A DNA stretch of 39,818 bases from Acutalibacter sp. 1XD8-33. GTDB lineage: Bacteria > Bacillota > Clostridia > Oscillospirales > Acutalibacteraceae. The translations under genes and the position numbers were made by a program. Shown piece by piece: positions 32,597 through 39,818 of this stretch; the first letter of the stretch is position 1, and every line of letters starts with the position of its first letter. Location: positions 1-39,818 of the forward strand of contig NZ_RAZF01000027.1 of assembly GCF_003612555.1 (NCBI RefSeq). Direction: 5' to 3'. Under the pieces are notes generated by a model. It saw nothing but the letters and a program-made list of their open reading frames with translations, was not told the origin of the DNA and made no database searches.

Positions 32597-33241
32597 ATGG
32601 AAAACGAAAGAAGCGAATCCAACCTCCTCTATGGGGCCAGAGCCATCTACGAACACGGACTGAATCTCTACGTCAACGTCACGAATCGGTGCCCCAACCG
32701 CTGCGACTTCTGTCTGCGCCAAAACAGCAAGGGAAGCCTGTATGCCGATAATCTGTGGTATCAGGGGGGAGAACCCTCCAAAGAGGAATTCTGGGCTCTT
32801 TTACAGCGCCGGGACCTTCACCGCTATCCAGAAATCGTGTTCTGCGGCTACGGCGAGCCCGCCTGCCGTTGGGATGACGTGATGTGGCTCTGCGACAAAA
32901 TCCGGCAAACCGGCTCCCATTTTATCCGTGTCAATACCAACGGGCTGGCAAACCTGATTACCGGGCGCAACGCCGCCCTGGACCTGGATGGCCGGGTGGA
33001 CGCGGTTTCCATCAGCCTGAACGCCAGCACTCCAGAGGGGTATGACGCCCTCTGCCACAGCCAGTTCGGCCTGCGGGCCCTGCCGGCGATTCTCCGCTTT
33101 ACCAGCACCGCCGTGCTCAATGTTCCCCATGTACGCATGACGGCGGTGAGCACCATGCCCAAGGCCGAGCTGGAGGCCTGCCGACAGGTAGCGGAAAGCG
33201 TGGGCGCGGATTTCTTTATCCGGGAATATATTCCAGAATAA
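32597..33241 (+). CDS. TatD-linked radical SAM protein
   Basis: A 214-residue short radical SAM enzyme. C32, C36 and C39 in NRCPNRCDFC bind the 4Fe-4S cluster; FCGYGEP and IRVNTNGLANL are the SAM-binding strands. The family is defined by its link to tatD genes; its reaction is unknown. It starts 45 bases after tatD; GGGAG lies 9 bases before the ATG. Confidence 0.92.
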   Translation: MENERSESNLLYGARAIYEHGLNLYVNVTNRCPNRCDFCLRQNSKGSLYADNLWYQGGEPSKEEFWALLQRRDLHRYPEIVFCGYGEPACRWDDVMWLCDKIRQTGSHFIRVNTNGLANLITGRNAALDLDGRVDAVSISLNASTPEGYDALCHSQFGLRALPAILRFTSTAVLNVPHVRMTAVSTMPKAELEACRQVAESVGADFFIREYIPE

Positions 33242-33253
33242 CCGGCACACTAT

Positions 33254-33293
33254 CCTTGAGAGGCGCTTTCCTCTGGCAAAACGTCTCTCAAGG
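33254..33293 (+). promoter_or_regulatory. Hairpin overlapping the next gene's ribosome site
   Basis: CCTTGAGAGGCG (33254-33265) pairs with CGTCTCTCAAGG (33282-33293), 12 pairs including one G-T. Its 3' arm contains the first bases of AAGGAGGTG (33290-33298), the ribosome site for the GTG at 33304, so folding would hide it. It could instead simply protect the 3' end of the upstream transcript. Confidence 0.5.
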
Positions 33294-33303
33294 AGGTGTT
33301 TCT

Positions 33304-33492
33304 GTGGGATGGCGGAAAGCGTTTTTCTCCGTTCTGGCCTGTACATTGGCCCTGTGCCTGTTTGCGGCCTGTGCGGCATCCACCAGTGGTCCGGCCGAAG
33401 GGTCCGAATTGGGCGGGCTTACCAGAATAGCTGCAATAGAATCTGAGGCCGCCGGGACTCCGGCGGCTTTCTACTTGACAGAAAGCCCTTAG
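33304..33492 (+). CDS. Short lipoprotein-like ORF
   Basis: 62 residues from GTG 33304, with AAGGAGGTG 5 bases upstream. The N-terminus WRKAFFSVLACTLALCLFAAC is a lipoprotein-type signal with cysteine after FAA. Only about 40 residues follow and no domain is visible. Its last third contains a terminator-like GCCGCCGG-GACT-CCGGCGGC hairpin (about 33449-33468) and the next promoter, so it may be the truncated start of a once longer lipoprotein. Confidence 0.5.
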   Translation: MGWRKAFFSVLACTLALCLFAACAASTSGPAEGSELGGLTRIAAIESEAAGTPAAFYLTESP

Positions 33493-33503
33493 AAGGGTAG
33501 AAT
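33475..33503 (+). promoter_or_regulatory. Promoter of the TPM-domain gene
   Basis: TTGACA (33475-33480) and TAGAAT (33498-33503), 17-base spacer, overlapping the end of the short lipoprotein-like ORF. Confidence 0.8.
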
Positions 33504-33597
33504 ATAGCATAGAACTATGGATTATGGGGTTTTCCGGCTTTTTTCGTCTGGCTTGCGGGGGCACGGCCTCCGGCCCTGGAGGAGAGGTAGATGAAGC

Positions 33598-34494
33598 GTG
33601 CTACATAGAAAAAATTTCTTTGGTTTTTTTGTAACTTTTTGCCTGGTTTTCGCGTCTTTATTGTATGTTTCCTTTTCCGCCCAGGGGCAGTCCGCAGAGC
33701 CTACGTCTCCCCCCATTCCCCAGCCCAGCCAGGCTTTCTATTACCACGATGAATCCAATCTTCTCAGCGAAAGCACCCGTTCCGCCATTTTGGAAAAAAA
33801 CACCCAACTGAATCAGAATTACGGCGTCCAGCTGGTAGTGATGGCGGTGGATACGCTCCCCGTCTCCGGCTATACCCAGCGGGTGGAATACCTTCGGAAT
33901 GTCCTGTCCTCTTGGCAGGCGGGCGGCCCAGAAGGCCGGGGGCTGATTCTGGCCCTGTCCATCTCTGACGGAGACTATCTGGCGGTTGCGGGGAAAGGGC
34001 TTCAGGAGCTTTTCACCACCCAGGCCCTAAAATCCTTGCTGGATACCCATTTGGAACCGGATTTCAGCTCCGGTTCCTATGACGCCGGCACAGAGAAATT
34101 CTTCTCCGCTGCCGCCGCCCAGGTTGAGGAATACGCGGCCGCCCATCCCGAAAAGTTCTCTCCGGGCGAACCTTCCGCAAACTCTTCCCGGGCCCAAACT
34201 TCTTCCCGCGAAAAAGACGCGGGCTCTTTGGTGCTGGTCTGGGTAGCCTCCATCGCCGGAGCCGTCGCGGTGATTTGCATCGCCGTCTACTTTTTTATTG
34301 GACACAGCACCAGAAACCGGCGCGCTGTACACCGGCGCGTCTCGATGATTACCCCGCCCCGGTCCAATGTGCTCCGGCATGAAAGCCGCCCCACCGTCCA
34401 GATCAAATCCTCCCGCCAAACCACCGGCGTCTACCGAAATCAAAAGCCCACCAGTTCCACCCGCGGCCGGAACAGCGGCGACTGGCGGCAGTAA
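33598..34494 (+). CDS. TPM-domain secreted/membrane protein
   Basis: 298 residues. An N-terminal signal sequence (about 1-32), then a TPM domain (about 45-180: FYYHDESNLLSESTRSAILEK, YGVQLVVMAVDTL, GRGLILALSISDGDYLAVAGKG), a linker, one membrane span (SLVLVWVASIAGAVAVICIAVYFF would be about 215-238) and a basic, disordered C-terminus rich in R, S and T. TPM domains occur in phosphatase-like and photosystem-repair proteins; the role in Firmicutes is unclear. GTG 33598 is used, with GGAGGAGAGG about 10 bases upstream; no ATG fits. Confidence 0.8.
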   Translation: MLHRKNFFGFFVTFCLVFASLLYVSFSAQGQSAEPTSPPIPQPSQAFYYHDESNLLSESTRSAILEKNTQLNQNYGVQLVVMAVDTLPVSGYTQRVEYLRNVLSSWQAGGPEGRGLILALSISDGDYLAVAGKGLQELFTTQALKSLLDTHLEPDFSSGSYDAGTEKFFSAAAAQVEEYAAAHPEKFSPGEPSANSSRAQTSSREKDAGSLVLVWVASIAGAVAVICIAVYFFIGHSTRNRRAVHRRVSMITPPRSNVLRHESRPTVQIKSSRQTTGVYRNQKPTSSTRGRNSGDWRQ

Positions 34495-34561
34495 TAGGAG
34501 CATGTCCTTTTAAGAACCCCGCGTCATGCTCAGGAAAAAATGCCCCTAAGGAGATCTTTCC

Positions 34562-35983
34562 ATGGTTTTTGCTGATTTGTTCTTTATCTATATTTTTCTG
34601 CCCCTGGTGCTCATCTGCTATCTTTTGGCCCGCAGCCTTCCCACAAAGAACGCGGTGCTCATTGTCTTTTCCCTGATTTTCTATGCCTGGGGCGAGCCCC
34701 TGTGGGTGGTCCTTCTGGTATTCAGCTCCCTGCTCAACTGGGCCATCGGCCTGGTCATTGAGCGAAACCGGGGATCCGGTGGGGCAAAAGCTGCGGTCGC
34801 GGCCGGCATTGTCATTGATATTGCCCTGCTGGTCATATTCAAATACAGCGGCTTTCTGGTGGAAAATCTCAATGCCCTCACCGGCCTGGGCCTGCCCGTC
34901 CCACAAATCCGTATGCCCATCGGCATCAGCTTCTTCACCTTCCAGGCCATCTCCTATATTTTGGACTGCTACTGGGAAACGGTGAAAGTTCAGCGGCATT
35001 ATACCCGCTTTCTCCTCTATCTCTCCCTGTTCCCTCAGCTGATTGCCGGGCCCATTGTGCGCTACAGCGTGGTTGAAGATGAGATTGAGAACCGTTCCGT
35101 CACGCCCACCGACCTGTGCGAGGGGGCCCTGCGGGTGATTATCGGCCTCTCAAAAAAGGTGATTCTGGCCAACAATCTCTGGGCTATCGTGGATGTCTTT
35201 TTCGGCAAGGATATCACCGGTCTTTCCGTGCTGGGCACCTGGTACACGGTGATTGTCTATTCCCTGTATGTCTACTTCGACTTCAGCGGCTATTCGGACA
35301 TTGCCATCGGCCTGGGCCGCATGTTTGGCTTTCATTTCGACGAGAACTTCCGCCACCCCTTCGCCTGCAAAACCATCGCCGAGTTCTGGCAGCGCTGGCA
35401 TATCTCTTTGGGCTCCTTTTTCCGGGACTATCTGCTCTATGTCCCCATCTTTGGCCAAAACCGGAAATACCTCAGCCTGTTTCTGGTGTGGTTCTGCACA
35501 GGGGTCTGGCATGGCGCGGCCTGGAATTACATGCTCTGGGGGCTATATTTCGGCTTTTTCATCTTCTTTGAGCAGAAGCTGGGAAAAAAGCGCATCAAAA
35601 GCTGGCCTCTTTGGTGGAAGCATATTTACAGCAAGCTGGTGATCATCATTGGCTTTGGAATCTTCTATTTTGAGGATCTGGGCCAGCTGGGACAGTTCTT
35701 CCTGAATATCTCCGGCATCAGCATGCTGGCAAACTCCGCTCCCTTCTTCGATCCCATCACCTGGTCCTCCCTGTTGAACAACCTATTCTTGGTGGCGGCC
35801 TCCATCGCCTTCAGCCTTCCCATTCTTCCTAAGGTCAAAGGGTTCTTCCTGGAAAATTCCAGCGCCGCCCTCTACACCGCCGGACGGGTAGGGTCGGCGG
35901 TGGCCTGTCTGGGCCTGCTGGCAGTTGTCAGCGTCCTTCTGGTGGATTCCACAAACAACGTCTTTCTGTATTGGAGGTTTTAG
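34562..35983 (+). CDS. MBOAT-family O-acyltransferase (AlgI/DltB-like)
   Basis: A 473-residue polytopic membrane protein. The conserved MBOAT histidine is H317 in TGVWHGAAWNYMLWG; PIGISFFTFQAISYILD and YFDFSGYSDIAIGLGRMFGF are signatures of the AlgI/DltB branch. These enzymes pass acyl groups across the membrane for O-acylation of a surface polymer. AAGGAG precedes the ATG. The DHHW gene starts 2 bases after the stop, so the two are coupled. Confidence 0.95.
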   Translation: MVFADLFFIYIFLPLVLICYLLARSLPTKNAVLIVFSLIFYAWGEPLWVVLLVFSSLLNWAIGLVIERNRGSGGAKAAVAAGIVIDIALLVIFKYSGFLVENLNALTGLGLPVPQIRMPIGISFFTFQAISYILDCYWETVKVQRHYTRFLLYLSLFPQLIAGPIVRYSVVEDEIENRSVTPTDLCEGALRVIIGLSKKVILANNLWAIVDVFFGKDITGLSVLGTWYTVIVYSLYVYFDFSGYSDIAIGLGRMFGFHFDENFRHPFACKTIAEFWQRWHISLGSFFRDYLLYVPIFGQNRKYLSLFLVWFCTGVWHGAAWNYMLWGLYFGFFIFFEQKLGKKRIKSWPLWWKHIYSKLVIIIGFGIFYFEDLGQLGQFFLNISGISMLANSAPFFDPITWSSLLNNLFLVAASIAFSLPILPKVKGFFLENSSAALYTAGRVGSAVACLGLLAVVSVLLVDSTNNVFLYWRF

Positions 35984-35985
35984 CG

Positions 35986-37851
35986 ATGGCTCCCACAAAT
36001 CAGACTCGCGGCGGCAGGCATTACGCCCAGCCGGGCCAGCCGGCGTCCGCCTCCCGTCCCTCTCAGGAGCGCTCCCATTTGGTAGAGCCTTCCACCAGCG
36101 CCTTTACCCAGTACACCGCCTACCGCTCCGATTATCCCCCGTTGTACACGCTGGACGAAGACCCGCCTCCCTCCCTGGACCTCACCGGGGAATTCCCCGT
36201 ACACCTGGACGACGCCCCTTCACCGGAGCCCGGCCCGGAGGGCTGGGAATCTTGGGAGGGCCCGGCGCCCCTGGAGGAGGAGTACCAGTCCGCCTATGTC
36301 CCTGACGGCTCCTACATTGTCCGGGACTCCACCCACCCGGCCCAATCCGCCTCTCCCCGGACCCGTGCCCGGGACCGCCGGGCAGAGAGCCGCGCCCTTC
36401 TGGAAAAGCGCCTCTCTTTGGTGGTCCTGGGCCTGCTGGCCTGCTCTTTCGGTTTGGGCGTCCTTTTGCTTCTGCTGCTGCCCCGGTCCACCGAGTCCAA
36501 AATTGAAAAACGGCTGCTGGCAGAGTTTCCGAAGTTCTCCCTGGAGAGCTATTTTTCCGGAGACTACACTGCGGGAATCGCCACCTTTTTCGATGATACC
36601 GTCCCCAACCGGGACGGCCTGAAAAACCTGCGCAGCAATATCATGTCCCTTTTTGGCCTGCCCAAGTCGGAAAACTCCGTGGAATTCGTGGGCAAGGTGA
36701 ATCAGGTAAATAAGAATGATAAGGAGACCAGCTCCGCCCCTCCGCCCTCTGCAACGCCCCTGGCGGATCCCGGCTCTCAGCCTGCCTCCCAACCCGACTC
36801 CGCCGGCCAGCCCGCCGCCGTGAGCCTAGACGGGGCCGCCGGCCGGCACATGGACGCGGCGGCCACTCCCACGCCACCTCCCCCCGCGCCCCCAAAGGCC
36901 GAGGAGGCCAACATGACGGAGAACGGCCTCATTGTGCTAAAGCTAGACGGCCACTACCGGGCCCTGGAACTTTTCGGCGGCGGCTCCGGCGACAGCTATA
37001 TCCAGGCCTTGAATAGCCTCCAGGGGCAGGTGGGCCAGGGCGTGAAGATCTGGTCCATGCCCGCCCCTCTGGCCTGCGAGTTCTACACCCCCAGCGAATA
37101 CTCCAGCTATACCAGCAGCCACTCCCAGTGCTTTGACGCCATCGCAGCCCGGCTGGATCCGGGCATCCAGTCCATCAACCTCTGCCCTGTGCTGGCCCAG
37201 CACACAAGTGAACCCATCTACTGCCGCACCGACCACCACTGGCAGGCGCTGGGAGCCTACTATGCCGCCCAGGCTTTCGCGGGCGCCGCCGGGGTCCCTT
37301 TCGACGACCTGAGCACCTATCAGGAGGTAAAAAAAGAGGGCTTTGTGGGCAGCATGTACAGCTTTACCCAGTCCGCCAACCTGCTCAACGACCCGGAGGA
37401 CTTCGTCTACTATCTCCCGGCCAAAACGCCCCAGGCGGTCTACTATGATACCGCCTTCAGCGAATGCCAGTGGGATGGCGATGACCTCTTCCAAGAAAGA
37501 GCCTCCGGTTCCGACTCCTATATGACCTTCTTGGGCGGCGACGAGTACATCGTCAAGGCCTCCGCCCAGGCTCCTAACCAGCGCAAGCTGCTAATCATCA
37601 AGGACAGCTACGGCAACGCCATCGTCCCCTTCCTTACCGGCTCTTTCCAAGAGGTAATCGTGGCGGATATGCGCTATATGGAACGCAACCTGGTCAGCTT
37701 CATCCGGGATATGGGCGTCACCGACGTGCTCTTCACCATGTCCTCCTACTCCCTGGTAGGAGAAAAGGCCGACCATCTGGACACCCTGCTCACCCAGAAC
37801 GCCGGCGAGACCATCACGGACCCCCACCCGGGAACCGCGCCGGAATCTTAA
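35986..37851 (+). CDS. DHHW/AlgX-like membrane-anchored acyltransferase partner
   Basis: 621 residues. A disordered proline-rich cytosolic head (1-140), one membrane span (about 143-166), a second low-complexity linker rich in P, A and S (about 248-305), then an extracellular SGNH-like domain. DHHW at 416-419 gives the family its name and KDSYGNA at 539-545 supplies the serine block seen in AlgJ/AlgX/DltD-type proteins. It should finish acyl transfer outside the cell for the MBOAT partner. GGAGG lies 8 bases before ATG 35986. Confidence 0.88.
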   Translation: MAPTNQTRGGRHYAQPGQPASASRPSQERSHLVEPSTSAFTQYTAYRSDYPPLYTLDEDPPPSLDLTGEFPVHLDDAPSPEPGPEGWESWEGPAPLEEEYQSAYVPDGSYIVRDSTHPAQSASPRTRARDRRAESRALLEKRLSLVVLGLLACSFGLGVLLLLLLPRSTESKIEKRLLAEFPKFSLESYFSGDYTAGIATFFDDTVPNRDGLKNLRSNIMSLFGLPKSENSVEFVGKVNQVNKNDKETSSAPPPSATPLADPGSQPASQPDSAGQPAAVSLDGAAGRHMDAAATPTPPPPAPPKAEEANMTENGLIVLKLDGHYRALELFGGGSGDSYIQALNSLQGQVGQGVKIWSMPAPLACEFYTPSEYSSYTSSHSQCFDAIAARLDPGIQSINLCPVLAQHTSEPIYCRTDHHWQALGAYYAAQAFAGAAGVPFDDLSTYQEVKKEGFVGSMYSFTQSANLLNDPEDFVYYLPAKTPQAVYYDTAFSECQWDGDDLFQERASGSDSYMTFLGGDEYIVKASAQAPNQRKLLIIKDSYGNAIVPFLTGSFQEVIVADMRYMERNLVSFIRDMGVTDVLFTMSSYSLVGEKADHLDTLLTQNAGETITDPHPGTAPES

Positions 37852-37870
37852 CCCAGAAAGGACCCGCAAA

Positions 37871-39664
37871 ATGAGAGAACTGGAATACCCCTTTGACCCG
37901 GGAACCATCATCCGTAAACGGAAGAGCCTGCGCCGGGCCCTGCTGGAGGACGGCTTCCCCCGTATCCGGAAACGGATCGCCGTGCTGGGGGGCTCCACTA
38001 CCAGCGACATCGTGAAAACCATGGAGCTCTTTCTGCTGGACGCGGGCATCCAGCCGGAATTCTACGAATCCGAGTACGCCCAGTACTACCAGGACGCCAT
38101 GTTCCCCCCAAAGGCCCTGCTGGACTTCCGCCCGGATCTGGTGTTCATCCACACTACGGGCCGGAACATCACCGCCTGGCCCGAGCCGGGGGATTCCCCG
38201 GAGGCCGTCAACGAAAAGCTGGAGGGTGAGCTTGCCAAGTTCCGGGGGATCTGGGCCAGTATCCGGGAGAAATTCCACTGCCCCATCCTTCAGAACAACT
38301 TCGAGAAGCCCTTCTACCGCCTGCTGGGCAACCGGGACGCCTGGGACCCCCACGGCCGGACCAACTTCACCGCCCGGCTGAACGGGGCCTTCGCCGCCTA
38401 CGCCCAGGAGAACCAGGGCTTCTATCTCAACGACGTAGACTACCTCTCCGCCGATTTCGGCCTGCACCGCTGGGCGGACCCCGCCTACTGGAACATGTAC
38501 AAATACGCCATGTGCTTCGAGGCCATTCCCGCCTTCGCTTTCAGCGCGGCCAACATCGTCAAGTCCCTGTTCGGCCGGAACAAGAAGGCCCTGGCCCTGG
38601 ACCTGGACAACACCCTCTGGGGCGGCGTGGTGGGGGACGACGGGGTGGACGGCATCGAGATCGGCCAGGAGACCGGCGTGGCCCAGTCCTACTACGAGTT
38701 CCAGAGCTACCTCAAGCAGCTGAAATCCACCGGTGTGCTGCTGACGGTCTGCTCCAAAAACGAGATGGAGAACGCCCTGGCGGGCCTGCGCCACCCGGAA
38801 GGGGCCCTGCGGCCGGAGGATTTCGTGGCAATCAAGGCCAACTGGGACCCCAAGGACCGCAACCTGCTGGAGACCGCCCAGGAGCTGAACATTCTGCCGG
38901 ACTCCCTGGTTTTCGCCGACGACAACCCGGCGGAGCGGGCCATTGTCCGGGCCCAGGTAAAGGGCGCGGCCGTACCGGAGATGGAGGGCGTGGAGAACTA
39001 CATCGCTGCCATTGACCGGGGGGGCTACTTTGAGGTCACCACCTTCAGCGAGGACGACCGCAAGCGCAGCGAGATGTACCGGGCCAACGCCCAGCGGGCG
39101 GCCCAGCAGGCGGAGTTCAGCGACTATAGCGAATACCTGAAGAGCCTAGAGATGCAGGCGGTGATCGACGATTTCCTGCCGGTATATCTGGCCCGGATCA
39201 CCCAGCTCACCAACAAGAGCAACCAGTTCAACCTCACCACTCGGCGCTACACCGTGGAGGAGATGGAGGCCGTGTTCCAGGACCCGGGCTACATCCGGCT
39301 CTACGGCAAGCTGACGGACAAATTCGGGGACAACGGCGTGGTCTCCGTGGTGATCGGCAAGATCTGCGGGGATGTGCTGGACATTGAGCTGTGGCTCATG
39401 AGCTGCCGGGTGCTCAAGCGGGACATGGAGCTGGCCATGCTGGACCGTCTGGCGGAGCACGCCCAAAAGGCCGGCATCCGCACCCTTCGGGGCCACTACT
39501 ACCCCACCGCAAAAAACGCCATGGTCCGAGACCTGTACGGGGGCTTCGGCTTCACAAAAACCAGCGAGGACGGAGACGGCAACGCCGTCTGGGAGCTCTC
39601 TCTGGATGGCTACGCGCCCAAATGCTCGGTGATCCAGGTCTCAGGTAACGATGCGATCGGCTAA
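37871..39664 (+). CDS. FkbH-like HAD-IIIC protein with C-terminal GNAT-like domain
   Basis: 597 residues. The N-terminal 230 residues resemble an SGNH-like fold (IAVLGGSTTSDIVKTMEL); DLDNTLWGG at 244-252 is the HAD catalytic motif; residues about 440-580 form a GNAT-like domain (ITQLTNKSNQFNLTTRRYT). FkbH proteins load a glyceryl unit from 1,3-bisphosphoglycerate onto an acyl carrier protein. No ACP gene lies before the window ends. It follows the DHHW gene by 19 bases. Confidence 0.9.
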   Translation: MRELEYPFDPGTIIRKRKSLRRALLEDGFPRIRKRIAVLGGSTTSDIVKTMELFLLDAGIQPEFYESEYAQYYQDAMFPPKALLDFRPDLVFIHTTGRNITAWPEPGDSPEAVNEKLEGELAKFRGIWASIREKFHCPILQNNFEKPFYRLLGNRDAWDPHGRTNFTARLNGAFAAYAQENQGFYLNDVDYLSADFGLHRWADPAYWNMYKYAMCFEAIPAFAFSAANIVKSLFGRNKKALALDLDNTLWGGVVGDDGVDGIEIGQETGVAQSYYEFQSYLKQLKSTGVLLTVCSKNEMENALAGLRHPEGALRPEDFVAIKANWDPKDRNLLETAQELNILPDSLVFADDNPAERAIVRAQVKGAAVPEMEGVENYIAAIDRGGYFEVTTFSEDDRKRSEMYRANAQRAAQQAEFSDYSEYLKSLEMQAVIDDFLPVYLARITQLTNKSNQFNLTTRRYTVEEMEAVFQDPGYIRLYGKLTDKFGDNGVVSVVIGKICGDVLDIELWLMSCRVLKRDMELAMLDRLAEHAQKAGIRTLRGHYYPTAKNAMVRDLYGGFGFTKTSEDGDGNAVWELSLDGYAPKCSVIQVSGNDAIG

Positions 39665-39665
39665 G

Positions 39666-39818
39666 ACCAAGACCTTGGAGGCTCTGCCTCCAAACCTCCG
39701 CAACCTTTGAGAAAGGTAAGACTTCGTAGAACGAAGTCTACGAAACATTTTACCCACTCCTCACTGTGTTCGTCGCACATGACGCCAAGAATGGAGAAAT
39801 GAGCCAGCTGAGTTTCGT
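39666..39818 (-). repeat. Intergenic hairpin module, right terminal copy
   Basis: It begins 2 bases after the FkbH stop. TTGGAGGC/GCCTCCAA lies at 39675-39693; bases 39699-39818 are the exact reverse complement of 1-120. The window ends inside it. Confidence 0.85.

Overview
The window looks like a piece, probably one whole contig, of a GC-rich (about 60 %) Gram-positive anaerobe of the gut Clostridia, most like Oscillospiraceae (Flavonifractor/Oscillibacter-type). This rests on strong AGGAGG ribosome sites, sigma-A-type promoters, frequent GTG and TTG starts, the pairings walJ-rlmH, DUF512-der-plsY, yceD-rpmF and metG-tatD-radical SAM, and hairpin-rich intergenic repeats. No rRNA, tRNA or CRISPR array was seen.

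Layout. 1-18500: housekeeping genes, nearly all on the minus strand: htpG; an orphan EIIC-like permease (plus strand) between two related small repeat elements; walJ-rlmH; murA overlapping an alpha/alpha-toroid gene; plsY, der, a low-GC PHP phosphoesterase and a DUF512 radical SAM gene; an HExxH protein; yceD-rpmF; a P-loop ATPase; pgi; and a dacF-like D,D-carboxypeptidase. 18765-27279: one minus-strand block of phage-derived structural genes. 27436-29105: small membrane proteins, including two tandem TM2-domain proteins. 29739-33241: metG, TatD hydrolase and TatD-linked radical SAM protein. 33304-34494: a short lipoprotein-like ORF and a TPM-domain protein. 34562-39664: a cell-surface acylation operon (MBOAT, DHHW/AlgX-like, FkbH-like HAD).

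The most interesting region is 18765-27279. It keeps the gene order of PBSX-type defective phages: portal, protease/scaffold, major capsid, connectors, then LysM hub, gpD-like hub, spike, gp25/XkdS, gpJ, gpI. The tail block that normally lies in the middle (sheath, tube, chaperones, tape measure) is absent, and a 30-codon ORF sits in its place. Terminase, fibres, lysis genes, integrase and repressor are also absent. Every remaining ORF is open, most are coupled by ATGA/GTGA-type overlaps, and the block ends in a clean terminator. It looks like a streamlined, perhaps domesticated, capsid-plus-baseplate locus rather than a decaying prophage.

The second theme is a family of intergenic hairpin modules, at least eight copies here. 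Copies differ in stem sequence by paired, compensatory changes, which argues for selection on RNA or cruciform structure. The window begins and ends inside two inverted copies that are identical over 120 bases, so its ends are probably repeat-induced assembly breaks.
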